64,000 nt of DNA from Pseudofrankia inefficax (lineage in GTDB: Bacteria > Actinomycetota > Actinomycetes > Frankiales > Frankiaceae), in the NCBI RefSeq assembly GCF_000166135.1, contig NC_014666.1, forward strand, positions 1,116,001 through 1,180,000, given 5' to 3'. The position numbers were made by a program, and so were the translations under genes. Below are positions 54,347-64,000 of the stretch, piece by piece; position 1 is the stretch's first letter; every line of letters begins with the position of its first letter. The notes under the pieces are model-generated. The model was not told the origin of the DNA. It saw only the letters and a program-made list of their open reading frames with translations, and made no database searches.

Positions 54347-56005
54347 ATGACTGAGCTGACCATCAGGCCGGAGGAGATTCGCGACGCCCTCCGGGACTAC
54401 GTCGAATCCTTCGAGGCCACCTCCGCCGACCGGGAGGAGGTCGGCCGCGTCATTCTGACCGGTGACGGGATCGCGCGGGTGGAAGGCCTCCCGCACGCGA
54501 TGACCAACGAGCTGCTGGAGTTCCACGGCGGCGTGCTCGGCCTCGCCCTCAACCTCGAGGTCGGTGAGATCGGCTGCGTCATCCTCGGCGAGGGATCGCA
54601 CATCGAGGAGGGCCAGGAGGTCCGCCGGACCGGGCGCATCCTGTCGGTGCCGGTCGGTGACGGGTACCTCGGCCGGGTCGTCGACCCGCTGGGGCGCCCG
54701 ATCGACGGCCTCGGCCCGGTCGCCACCGAGGGCGAGCGTGCCCTGGAGCTCCAGGCCCCCACGGTCGTGCAGCGCCAGCCCGTCAAGGAGCCGCTGCAGA
54801 CCGGCATCAAGGCCATCGACGCGATGACCGCGATCGGCCGTGGCCAGCGCCAGCTGATCATCGGTGACCGGCAGACCGGCAAGACCACGGTCGCCATCGA
54901 CGCGATCATCAACCAGCGGGCCAACTGGGAGAGCGGCGACCCGAAGAAGCAGGTCAAGTGCGTCTACGTCGCCGTCGGCCAGAAGAAGTCGACCATTCGT
55001 GAGGTCGTCAACACGCTGGAAGAAGCCGGCGCGCTGGCGTACACCACGATCGTCGCGGCTCCGGCGGACGAGCCGGCCGGCTTCAAGTACATCGCTCCCT
55101 ACAGCGGCTCGGCGATCGCCCAGCACTGGATGTACAACGGCCAGCACTCGCTGATCGTCTTCGACGACCTTTCCAAGCAGGCCGAGGCCTACCGGGCGAT
55201 CTCGCTGCTGCTGCGCCGCCCGCCGGGCCGTGAGGCCTACCCGGGCGACGTCTTCTACCTGCACTCGCGCCTGCTGGAGCGTTGCGCCAAGCTCTCCGAC
55301 GAGCTGGGCGGTGGCTCGCTGACCGGTCTTCCGATCATCGAGACCAAGGGCAGCGACATCTCGGCGTACATCCCGACGAACGTCATCTCCATCACCGACG
55401 GCCAGATCTTCCTGGAGTCGGACCTGTTCAACCAGGGTGTCCGCCCGGCCATCAACGTCGGTACGTCGGTCTCCCGGGTCGGCGGTTCCGCCCAGGTCAA
55501 GGCGGTGAAGTCGGTCGCCGGCCGGCTGCGCCTCGACCTGGCCCAGTACCGAGAGCTGGAGGCTTTCTCGGCCTTCGGCTCCGACCTGGACAAGGCGTCG
55601 CGCGACCAGCTGGCCCGTGGCTCCCGCCTCGTCGAGCTGCTCAAGCAGCCGCAGAACCAGCCGTACCCGGTCGACCGGCAGGTCGTCTCGCTCTGGGCCG
55701 GCACCACCGGCCAGCTCGACGAGGTGCCGGTCGGGGACGTCCGCCGGTTCGAGACGGAGTTCCTGGACTTCGTCGGCCGCTCGTACCCGGGCATCTACGA
55801 GGTCATCTCGGCGACGGGCAAGCTCGAGGACGCGACGACCGCCGACCTGGAGAAGGCGATCGACGCGTTCAAGGGCCAGTTCACGCTGAGTGGCGGCGAG
55901 CCGCTGGTCGTCAACGAGGCCGCGCCCGAGCCGCTGGCGCCGGGCGAGGTGCACCACGAGTCGATCACGGTGCACCACCCGAAGCCGACGGACGAAGAGG
56001 CCTGA
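54347..56005 (+). CDS. atpA: ATP synthase F1 subunit alpha
   Basis: 552 residues. Non-catalytic nucleotide-binding subunit of F1. P-loop [15 protein letters not shown] (about 173-187), SIREVV-type [14 protein letters not shown], the alpha/beta signature [17 protein letters not shown], and Arg finger in that stretch. Ends with an acidic tail ([10 protein letters not shown]). atpG starts 4 bp after the stop. Confidence 0.98.
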   Translation: MTELTIRPEEIRDALRDYVESFEATSADREEVGRVILTGDGIARVEGLPHAMTNELLEFHGGVLGLALNLEVGEIGCVILGEGSHIEEGQEVRRTGRILSVPVGDGYLGRVVDPLGRPIDGLGPVATEGERALELQAPTVVQRQPVKEPLQTGIKAIDAMTAIGRGQRQLIIGDRQTGKTTVAIDAIINQRANWESGDPKKQVKCVYVAVGQKKSTIREVVNTLEEAGALAYTTIVAAPADEPAGFKYIAPYSGSAIAQHWMYNGQHSLIVFDDLSKQAEAYRAISLLLRRPPGREAYPGDVFYLHSRLLERCAKLSDELGGGSLTGLPIIETKGSDISAYIPTNVISITDGQIFLESDLFNQGVRPAINVGTSVSRVGGSAQVKAVKSVAGRLRLDLAQYRELEAFSAFGSDLDKASRDQLARGSRLVELLKQPQNQPYPVDRQVVSLWAGTTGQLDEVPVGDVRRFETEFLDFVGRSYPGIYEVISATGKLEDATTADLEKAIDAFKGQFTLSGGEPLVVNEAAPEPLAPGEVHHESITVHHPKPTDEEA

Positions 56006-56009
56006 TCGG

Positions 56010-56906
56010 ATGGCCGGCCAACTTCGCCAGTACCGGCGGCGCATCCGCACGGTCCAGTCGACGAAGAAGATCACCCGGGCGATGGAGCTGATCGCCGCGT
56101 CCCGGATCGTCAAGGCCCGGACGCGCGTGGCGGCCTCGCGGCCGTACGCGCAGGAGATCACCCGGGTGATCTCCGCGGTCGCCTCGCAGTCGACGATCAA
56201 GCACCCGCTCACCACCGAGCGGACCGGGGTCACCCGGGCCGCGGTGGTGGTCGTCACCTCCGACCGCGGCCTCGCCGGCGGTTACAGCTCCAACGCGATC
56301 CGGCGTGCCGGTGAGCTCATGGAGCTGCTGGACGACGAGGGCAAGTCGGTGGCGCTGTACGTGGTCGGCCGCAAGGGCGTCACGTACTACCGGTTCCGCA
56401 ACCGGGCGATCGCCGGCGAGTTCACCGGCTTCACCGAGCAGCCCACGTACGCGGACGCGAAGGCGGTCGCGGACGAGCTGCTCGCGGCCTTCGCCGTGCC
56501 CGAGGCGGACGGCGGCGTGGGCGAGATCCACGTCGTCTACACCGAGTACGTCAGCGCGCTGACGCAGACCCCGGGCGCGCACCGGCTGCTGCCGATGAAG
56601 CTGACCGAGTCGGACGAACCGCCGGCGGGCGGCCCGCTGCCCGTCTACGAGTTCGAGCCGTCGGCGGAGGGGGTGCTCGACGCGCTGCTGCCCCGGTACG
56701 TCGAGAGCCGCCTGTACGTCGCGCTGCTGGAGGCGGCCGCCTCCGAGTCGGCGTCCCGCCAGCGGGCAATGAAGTCGGCGACGGACAACGCCACCGAGCT
56801 GATCCGCACCTACACCCGGCTGGCGAACCGCGCCCGCCAGGAGGCGATCACCCAGGAGATCTCGGAGATCGTCGGCGGCGCGAACGCACTCGCCGACGCC
56901 GGCTAG
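56010..56906 (+). CDS. atpG: ATP synthase F1 subunit gamma
   Basis: 298 residues from ATG 56010, chosen because [20 protein letters not shown] is the conserved gamma N-terminus. Central rotor shaft. N-terminal helix [16 protein letters not shown], Rossmann-like middle with [16 protein letters not shown], and C-terminal coiled-coil helix with [20 protein letters not shown] and the [12 protein letters not shown] end. A 437-bp spacer follows before atpD. Confidence 0.97.
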   Translation: MAGQLRQYRRRIRTVQSTKKITRAMELIAASRIVKARTRVAASRPYAQEITRVISAVASQSTIKHPLTTERTGVTRAAVVVVTSDRGLAGGYSSNAIRRAGELMELLDDEGKSVALYVVGRKGVTYYRFRNRAIAGEFTGFTEQPTYADAKAVADELLAAFAVPEADGGVGEIHVVYTEYVSALTQTPGAHRLLPMKLTESDEPPAGGPLPVYEFEPSAEGVLDALLPRYVESRLYVALLEAAASESASRQRAMKSATDNATELIRTYTRLANRARQEAITQEISEIVGGANALADAG

Positions 56907-58782
<1,876 letters not shown>

Positions 58783-58783
<1 letters not shown>

Positions 58784-59046
58784 TGCCGACCATGCGGGTC
58801 GCGGTCGTCTCTCCGGAGGAGAAGGTCTGGGAAGGCGAGGCGAACTTCGTCCTCGCCACGACGACCGACGGTGACCTCGGCGTCTGGCCCCGTCACGTCC
58901 CACTGTTGGGCGTGCTCAAGGACGGTGCCGACGTCAAGGTCGAGACCCCGGGTGGCGACCTGCTCTACACGGTTGGCGGCGGCTTCATCTCCGTCACCCA
59001 CGACGGCGTCAGCATCCTCGCGGAAAGCGCCGCGCTGAAGGCCTGA
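58783..59046 (+). CDS. atpC: ATP synthase F1 subunit epsilon
   Basis: 87 residues from ATG 58783 (TAATG overlap with atpD). Contains the beta-sandwich domain only: MRVAVVSPEEKVWEGEANFV, DGDLGVWPRHVPLLGVLKDG, LLYTVGGGFISVTHDGVSIL. The C-terminal helical hairpin of E. coli epsilon is missing, as in many actinobacteria, so the usual inhibitory extension is absent. Last gene of the operon; a very strong terminator follows 18 bp after the stop. Confidence 0.96.
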
Positions 59047-59064
59047 CGTCTCGTCGCTCGCTCC

Positions 59065-59107
59065 ACGAAGCGGGGCACGTTCGGATCCCGAACGTGCCCC
59101 GCTTCGT
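59065..59107 (+). terminator. Strong terminator of the atp operon
   Basis: Perfect 20-bp stem with a 3-nt ATC loop: left arm 59065-59084 (ACGAAGCGGGGCACGTTCGG), right arm 59088-59107. It may also end the convergent cobalamin adenosyltransferase transcript. Confidence 0.9.
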
Positions 59108-59180
59108 CGTTCCCGCCGCCCGCCCGCCCGCGCCGCCCGCCGCGGCCGGGCCGCCGCCCGCCGGCCCCGGCGCAATGCCG

Positions 59181-59257
59181 AAGATCGCCGTTTCGGCCTT
59201 CTGGTGGTTGCGATCTGGGCTCTGCGACGACCATGCCAGGGCCCAAGCGGCGATCTT
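59181..59257. repeat. Inverted repeat in the atpC / adenosyltransferase spacer
   Basis: AAGATCGCCG (59181-59190) and CGGCGATCTT (59248-59257) flank 57 nt. It lies between convergent genes, in a spacer without a gene. Confidence 0.4.
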
Positions 59258-59336
59258 GACTGCCGGCGTGGGTTACGGTCGCCGCACGGCAGGGCCGGAT
59301 CCTGAATGGCGGGCCGGGCCGGGCGTTCCGGGAGAC

Positions 59337-59909
59337 TCAGGCGTTGCCGCCGGGCTTCCAGAGGACGTCGCCGCCGGGATTCGCGACGCGGCTGAGGATG
59401 AACAGCAGGTCTGACAGGCGGTTGAGGTATTGGGCCGTCAGGGGGTTCGTCCGCTCCCCGTCCACCGCGAGCAGCGCCCAGACGTTGCGTTCGGCGCGCC
59501 GGGCCACCGTGCGGGCCACGTGCAGCAGCGCGGCCGCCGCCGTCCCGCCGGGCAGGATGAACGAGTCCAGCTTCGGCAGGTCCTCGTTGAACGCGTCGCA
59601 GGCCGCCTCGAGCCGGTCGACGTAGGCCTGGGTGACCCGCAGCGGCGGGTACTTCGGGTCGGGCACGATCGGCGTCGCGAGATCCGCGCCGACGTCGAAC
59701 AGGTCGTTCTGCACCTGCCGGAGCACGTCACGGACGTCGTCGCGCGGCGCCCCGAGGGCGAGCGCCACCCCGATGGCCGCGTTGGTCTCGTCCGTGTCCG
59801 CGTAGGCCGTCAGCCGCGGGTCGGTCTTCGACGTCCGGGACATGTCGCCGAGCGCCGTCGTCCCGTCGTCGCCGGTCCGGGTGTAAATCCGCGTCAGATG
59901 GACAGCCAT
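59337..59909 (-). CDS. Cob(I)alamin adenosyltransferase, PduO type
   Basis: 190 residues. Transfers the adenosyl group of ATP to cob(I)alamin, making coenzyme B12. Family motifs: LTRIYTRTGDDGTTALGDMS (ATP site), YADTDETNAAIGVAL, LPGGTAAAALLHVARTVARR with the catalytic Arg in ARRAERNVWAL, and LNRLSDLLFILSRVAN. A B12-dependent mutase lies 2.4 kb away, the likely user of the cofactor. Convergent with the atp operon. Confidence 0.95.
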   Translation of the reverse strand: MAVHLTRIYTRTGDDGTTALGDMSRTSKTDPRLTAYADTDETNAAIGVALALGAPRDDVRDVLRQVQNDLFDVGADLATPIVPDPKYPPLRVTQAYVDRLEAACDAFNEDLPKLDSFILPGGTAAAALLHVARTVARRAERNVWALLAVDGERTNPLTAQYLNRLSDLLFILSRVANPGGDVLWKPGGNA

Positions 59910-60004
59910 ACGCCTACCCTAGGGGCGCCACCGGTCCCGGCGCGTCGCCCAGGCATGGGTCACAGGCGCCGTCGCCGGGGGAGCGGTGAGACTCGGTCAT
60001 CGGC

Positions 60005-60826
60005 TCAGATCTCGGCCCAGACCACGGTCGCGTCGTCATGGGCACCAAACCTGGGCGTCCGCACGCAGTCCGGGTCCGCGGCCTCGGCGGCCCGCAGGTC
60101 GGCCAGCAGCTGGGCCGCGCCCCCCGCGACGATCCGGTCCATCAGCCCGCGGGTGTCGCTTACGAGGCCAAAGGGCCACAGCGCACGAGCGAAGCCGTCG
60201 GACATCAGTACGACGTTCGTGCCGGGCGGCGCGGGGAACGAGTCGATCGCCGCGTGCCGCGCGGCCTCAGGCGCCGCCGCCAGGATCCACAGCCCGGCCG
60301 GCGAGTTGCGCTCCAGGCGTCGCTGCCGCAGCTGTACCCGGATCTCCCGGTAGACGGTCGCGGCGGCGACGCCGCTGTCCAGCCGGTCGCGGACCCACGC
60401 CAGCGCGGTGTCCTCGGCTCCCTCGAACTGGGGATCCATCACCTCGATCGGCTTGCCCTCGACGTCGATCAGCACCGTGCAGTCCCCAAGCGAGCAGACC
60501 TCCATCCGGTCATCCGCCCGGCGAACCAGCGAGATGGCCGCGGTAGGGAACTCCCGGCCGGTCAACCCGTGCGCCGCGCCCTGATCGCGCAGCTGGCCGA
60601 TCAGGGACCGCATGACGTCCGAAAGGGGCCGCCCCGCCCAGGGGAGGTCGCGAAGGATCTCGCTCGCCGTGTGGCTGAGCCAGGCCGCCGGGCTGACGCC
60701 CGCGACCAGCGGGGGCTCGTCAAGCGGGGTCGCACCGTCGATCACCCAGAGACCATCGTCCCGGCTGCCGTAGGCATCCTCGTTGGCGCTCTTGAACGAC
60801 CCGCTGATGGCCTCCCGCACCCGCAT
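60005..60826 (-). CDS. PP2C-like serine/threonine phosphatase
   Basis: 273 residues from ATG 60826; the open frame runs further upstream but into the preceding gene. PP2C-type metal phosphatase motifs are all present though diverged: GSFKSANEDAYG, LWVIDGATPL, CSLGDCTVLI, VVLMSDGFARALWPFG, and the C-terminal AHDDATVVW. This suggests an active Mn/Mg-dependent protein phosphatase. It begins 11 bp after the membrane TPR-like gene on the same strand, so the two form an operon, possibly a signalling pair. Confidence 0.85.
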   Translation of the reverse strand: MRVREAISGSFKSANEDAYGSRDDGLWVIDGATPLDEPPLVAGVSPAAWLSHTASEILRDLPWAGRPLSDVMRSLIGQLRDQGAAHGLTGREFPTAAISLVRRADDRMEVCSLGDCTVLIDVEGKPIEVMDPQFEGAEDTALAWVRDRLDSGVAAATVYREIRVQLRQRRLERNSPAGLWILAAAPEAARHAAIDSFPAPPGTNVVLMSDGFARALWPFGLVSDTRGLMDRIVAGGAAQLLADLRAAEAADPDCVRTPRFGAHDDATVVWAEI

Positions 60827-60837
60827 CCGCCGGCCCC

Positions 60838-61860
60838 TCACCACTCGATCTGTCCCCACCCCGTCACCAGAAGCATGACGCCAAGCAGGAGCACCACTAT
60901 TCGGTGACGTCCCCGCGGAGTGTCGACCACCAGCAGGTGGAACGACCAGAACACCAGGAGCACGACGCCACCGGTAAGGGTCATCAGACCACCAGCCGCA
61001 CGGGCCTGCTGCCCTGAGGCGATGTTGGCTGCGGTCGTGATGAGCGCGATGACAGCCGCCAACAGGCCCATGATCTCGAGGATCTGGCCACGGATGCGGC
61101 GTAGCTCGTCCGACGCTTCTTCTTGCCGGCGGCGTAGCTGCTCGGTCTCCTGGGCGTACTGGATGCGGTACCTGATCAGTTGGTACCCGCCGATCCGAAT
61201 TCCGTACTCGGGGTCGGAGCCGTTCTCGCCGTCGATCGCGCGAGCGATGCTGGCCCGGGCGCCCCCGAAGTCGCCACGCAGGGCGCACAGCCGCGCCAGC
61301 GTGGCGTGGTAGCGAGGGTAGCGGGATGAGCTGATGGCGATCGCCTGACGGACGTGCCTGTCGGCGAAGAGAAGCAGGTCGCGATCCGGAGCTGCCTGCC
61401 GGTCCGCGTAGTCCGCGCTGATCTCCGCGGCCAGGTGCAGCACTCCCGGCACTCCCGGCAGCCTTTCCACGGCCAGTTCGGCGAACCGCATGGCCGCCTC
61501 AAGATTGATCAGATCGTCGTCCAGCGAGGCGTAGTACTCGGCCTGCATAAAGAAGAACATCGGGTGACGACCGAACTGGGCCTGGTATCGGTCGGTGTTG
61601 GCGCGATGTCGGCTGTAGTCTTTCCGCTGCCAGGCGCGAGCCTGCAGGCAATAGAAGGCGTTGAACCTGCTCTGCTCTGGAGCCGCGTCGTCCTCGACCA
61701 GCGTGCTCAGCTGATCGTCGGTCGGGCTCAGGTCGCGGAGCAGGCCGCGCGCCTGGCTGCCGTAGTCGGGATGTGTCTCGTCCGGCAGCGCGGCCATCGC
61801 CACGCCGAGCGGGCCATGGTCCACGTCGCCAGCGTAGCCAAATCGGTACGTTCGGCTCAT
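60838..61860 (-). CDS. TPR-like protein with C-terminal membrane anchor
   Basis: 340 residues from ATG 61860; GTG 61824 is a plausible later start. Helical, TPR-like repeats occupy the first 220 residues (FNAFYCLQARAWQRKDYSRH, HPMFFFMQAEYYASLDDDLI, YHATLARLCALRGDFGGARA). A short coiled coil (ETEQLRRRQEEASDELRRIR) follows, then two or three membrane helices (IMGLLAAVIALITTAANIAS, GGLMTLTGGVVLLVFWSFHL, IVVLLLGVMLLVTG). The soluble part is probably cytoplasmic and may scaffold the PP2C-like phosphatase encoded next. The ATG shares two bases with the divergent Nudix ATG. Confidence 0.75.
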   Translation of the reverse strand: MSRTYRFGYAGDVDHGPLGVAMAALPDETHPDYGSQARGLLRDLSPTDDQLSTLVEDDAAPEQSRFNAFYCLQARAWQRKDYSRHRANTDRYQAQFGRHPMFFFMQAEYYASLDDDLINLEAAMRFAELAVERLPGVPGVLHLAAEISADYADRQAAPDRDLLLFADRHVRQAIAISSSRYPRYHATLARLCALRGDFGGARASIARAIDGENGSDPEYGIRIGGYQLIRYRIQYAQETEQLRRRQEEASDELRRIRGQILEIMGLLAAVIALITTAANIASGQQARAAGGLMTLTGGVVLLVFWSFHLLVVDTPRGRHRIVVLLLGVMLLVTGWGQIEW

Positions 61861-62317
61861 GCATTCGGTCGGCGTTGCTGGGGTGGTACGGCGGGCGGAC
61901 GGGCGAGTCCTCTGTATACGGCGCCGGGACGATGGCACCTGGCAGATCCCAGGGGGCGTACTGGAGGCCGGCGAACACATTCCGGCCGGGCTGCGGCGGG
62001 AAGTCCTGGAGGAGACGGGGCTCGCCGTCGAGCCCGTCCGGCTTACCGGCGTGTATCTGAATGTCGTGCGGAATGTCGTCGCGCTGGTCTTCGCGTGCCG
62101 GCTGGCCAGCGACGCGGGCGAGGCCAGCACCCAGACCGAGGAATCAGCCGAGATCAGCTGGCTGACGCTGGATGAAATTCGCCAGCGTTCTGTCCCCGCC
62201 TTCGCGATCCGAGTACTGGACGCCTGCGCGGACAACGCGGAAACGGCGATCCGCAGCCACGACGGCCTCAACCTGATCGCCGCCGGCCTCGAAGGCTCCA
62301 TAGCCGACGCCTCCTGA
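61859..62317 (+). CDS. Nudix hydrolase
   Basis: 152 residues from ATG 61859. Hydrolyses nucleoside diphosphates linked to another group X. A perfect Nudix box spans GGVLEAGEHIPAGLRREVLE and ETGL (G-x5-E-x7-REVLEETGL, about residues 37-60), preceded by strand VAGVVRRADGRVLCIRRRDD. The box alone does not fix the substrate. Only a two-base overlap separates its start from that of the divergent gene, so the mRNA is probably leaderless. Confidence 0.93.
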   Translation: MHSVGVAGVVRRADGRVLCIRRRDDGTWQIPGGVLEAGEHIPAGLRREVLEETGLAVEPVRLTGVYLNVVRNVVALVFACRLASDAGEASTQTEESAEISWLTLDEIRQRSVPAFAIRVLDACADNAETAIRSHDGLNLIAAGLEGSIADAS

Positions 62318-62337
62318 GCCTGGCGGGGCGCGGGCGG

Positions 62338-64000
62338 CTAGGTCAGCCCGCCTGCCTCGCGGATGATGTCGACGAAGCCGGACATGATGTCGGTGAGGCC
62401 GTAGTCCTTCGGGGTGTACACGGCGGCCACGCCGGCGGCGCGTAGGGTCTCGGCGTCGCGGTCGGGGATGATGCCGCCGACGACGACCGGAAGGTCGGCG
62501 AGGCCCGCGGCGCGCAGGCCGTCGAGGACCTGGGGGACCAGCTCCAGGTGCGAGCCGGACAGGATCGACAGCCCGACGAGGTGGACGTCCTCCTGGACCG
62601 CGGCGGCGACGATCTGTTCGGGCGTCAGGCGGATGCCCTGGTAGACGACCTCGAAGCCGGTGTCGCGGGCGCGCACGGCGATCTGCTCGGCGCCGTTGGA
62701 GTGGCCATCGAGGCCTGGCTTGCCGATGAGGACCTTCAGCCGCCGGCCCAGCTCGTCGCCGGTCGCCGCCACGCGGGCCCGGACGGCCGCGAGCTCGTCG
62801 CCCTGGGAGCCGGCGCCGACCGTCGCGCCGACGGCCACGCCGGAGACGCCGGTGGGAGCGCGGTACTCGCCGAAGACCTCGCGCAGCACCCCCGACCACT
62901 CGCCGGTCGTCACCCCGGCGCGGGCGCAGACCAGCGTGGCGGGCACCAGGTTGGCCTCGGTCTTGGCGGCCTCGCGCAGCGCGAGGAGGGCCTCGTCGAC
63001 GGCGGCCGGGTCGCGCCGCGCCTTCCAGCTGGCGAGCGACTTTCGGGCGGCCTCCTCGACGGCGGGGTCGACCGTCTGGATCGCGGTGTCCAGGTCGGCG
63101 AGCAGCGGGTTCGGCTCGGTCTCGGTGAAGCGGTTGACGCCGACGACGACGTCCTCGCCACTCTCGATCCTGGCGCGGCGCAGCGCCTGCGACCCGACCA
63201 GCTGCGACTTCATGTAGCCGGACTCGACGGCGGCCACCGCGCCGCCCATCGCCTGCACCCGGTCGATCTCGGCCTTCGCCGCCGCCACCAGCTCGCCGAC
63301 GCGACGCTCGACGACGACCGAGCCGGTGAAGATGTCCTCGTACTCCAGCAGGTCGGTCTCGTAGGCGAGGATCTGCTGGATCCGCATCGACCACTGCTGG
63401 TCCCACGGCCGGGGCAGGCCTAGTGCCTCGTTCCATGCCGGCAGCTGAAGCGCCCGGCAGCGGGCGTCCTTCGACAGCGTGACGCCGAGCGCCTCCAGGA
63501 CGATGCGGATGACGTTGTTCTCCGGCTGCGCCTCGGTCAGGCCCAGCGAGTTGACCTGCACCCCGTAGCGGAACCGGCGGTGCTTCGGGTTCTGCACGCC
63601 GTACCGGGTGCGCAGCAGGTCGTCCCAGAGCGCCACGAAGGCGCGCATCTTGCACAGCTCCTCGACGAACCGGACCCCGGCGTTGACGAAGAACGAGATA
63701 CGGGCGCAGACCTCACCCAGCCGCTCGGCCGGCACCTGCCCGGACGCGACGACGGCGTCCAGCACCGCGATGACGGTGCAGATCGAGTAGGCCAGCTCCT
63801 GCACCGGCGTGGCCCCGGCCTCCTGCAGGTGGTAGCTGCAGATGTTGATCGGGTTCCACTTCGGGATCTCGGTGACCGTGTAGGCGATCAGGTCGGTGAT
63901 CAGCCGCAGCGACGGGCCGGGCGGGAACACGTACGTCCCCCGGGACAGGTACTCCTTGATGATGTCGTTCTGGGTCGTCCCGTTCAGCAGGGCCGGGTCG
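62338..64000 (-). CDS. meaA: B12-dependent MeaA-type (ethylmalonyl-CoA) mutase, 5' end outside window
   Basis: The frame is open to the right edge (DPALLNGTTQNDIIKEYLSR near the edge), so about 550 C-terminal residues are seen. Acyl-CoA mutase TIM barrel: LITDLIAYTVTEIPKWNPIN, ICSYHLQEAGATPVQELAYS, RRFRYGVQVNSLGLTEAQPE-N. The NICSYHLQEAGATPVQE form is that of MeaA/ethylmalonyl-CoA mutase rather than methylmalonyl-CoA mutase. The C-terminal cobalamin domain has the base-off signature KPGLDGHSNGAEQ (DxHxxG), LSILSGSH and VVGGIIP. It would isomerise ethylmalonyl-CoA to methylsuccinyl-CoA. Cofactor supply fits the adenosyltransferase at 59337. Confidence 0.9.
   Translation of the reverse strand, partial: DPALLNGTTQNDIIKEYLSRGTYVFPPGPSLRLITDLIAYTVTEIPKWNPINICSYHLQEAGATPVQELAYSICTVIAVLDAVVASGQVPAERLGEVCARISFFVNAGVRFVEELCKMRAFVALWDDLLRTRYGVQNPKHRRFRYGVQVNSLGLTEAQPENNVIRIVLEALGVTLSKDARCRALQLPAWNEALGLPRPWDQQWSMRIQQILAYETDLLEYEDIFTGSVVVERRVGELVAAAKAEIDRVQAMGGAVAAVESGYMKSQLVGSQALRRARIESGEDVVVGVNRFTETEPNPLLADLDTAIQTVDPAVEEAARKSLASWKARRDPAAVDEALLALREAAKTEANLVPATLVCARAGVTTGEWSGVLREVFGEYRAPTGVSGVAVGATVGAGSQGDELAAVRARVAATGDELGRRLKVLIGKPGLDGHSNGAEQIAVRARDTGFEVVYQGIRLTPEQIVAAAVQEDVHLVGLSILSGSHLELVPQVLDGLRAAGLADLPVVVGGIIPDRDAETLRAAGVAAVYTPKDYGLTDIMSGFVDIIREAGGLT

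Noticed and set aside
53981-56257. A 758-codon frame opposite atpA and its neighbours.
   Set aside because: Antisense of conserved ATP synthase genes, with Arg/Val/Leu/Asp-biased shadow composition.

Overview
The window is very GC-rich actinobacterial chromosome. The core gene order (tRNA-Arg, argS, lysA, hom, thrC, thrB, rho, rpmE, prfA, prmC, tsaC, wecA, atp operon), an XRE/DUF5753-type regulator, two Methyltransf_19-type SAM methyltransferases, a MeaA-type mutase and the very high GC together suggest Frankia or a close relative (Frankiaceae). That assignment is an inference from family knowledge, not from a search.

Region 1, about 1-34.4 kb, is an accessory island lying against a tRNA-Arg(CCG) gene. 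It is gene-poor and rich in remnants: a broken sigma-like paralogue, a headless P-loop kinase, a piece of histidine kinase, sialidase/BNR-like and NHL pieces, a frameshifted DUF6941-like gene and a universal-stress-protein tail. Between these sit intact small regulatory cassettes: YceI/HxlR, SDR/TetR with three palindromic operators, methyltransferase/XRE, and a DevR-like regulator, HspR-like repressor, Hsp20 and EAL phosphodiesterase group that looks like a dormancy or stress module. A stand-alone protein with a PD-(D/E)XK-like nuclease motif and a DUF6236-like protein are also present. The right end carries a large serine recombinase whose reading frame runs into the antisense of the tRNA gene, so the island is probably an integrated element or a composite of several. 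The left end is outside the window.

The most unusual structures in region 1 are: (a) 40 perfect copies of a 19-bp unit, each able to fold as a small hairpin, directly after the terminator of a sigma-like gene, with a decayed second copy of the same gene-terminator module 3 kb away that has only one degenerate unit; (b) a conserved leader hairpin at exactly the same distance before two small membrane-protein genes; (c) two copies of an iteron-like cluster around an AT-rich palindrome; (d) a dispersed GC-rich palindrome seen at four or more places.

Region 2, 34.4-59.1 kb, is conserved housekeeping DNA on the + strand. It holds a single-domain response regulator, arginyl-tRNA synthetase (with an altered HIGH motif), the lysine/threonine branch (lysA-hom-thrC overlapping by 4 bp, then thrB), rho, L31, RF1 and its methyltransferase, the t6A enzyme, a GlcNAc-1-phosphate transferase, AtpI/AtpZ-like proteins and the complete F1Fo ATP synthase operon atpBEFHAGDC, closed by a strong hairpin at 59065-59107.

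Region 3, 59.1-64 kb, holds a PduO-type cobalamin adenosyltransferase, a PP2C-like phosphatase with a membrane-anchored TPR-like partner, a divergent Nudix hydrolase, and the 3' part of a B12-dependent MeaA-type (ethylmalonyl-CoA) mutase that leaves the window. The adenosyltransferase and mutase fit together, one making the cofactor the other uses.
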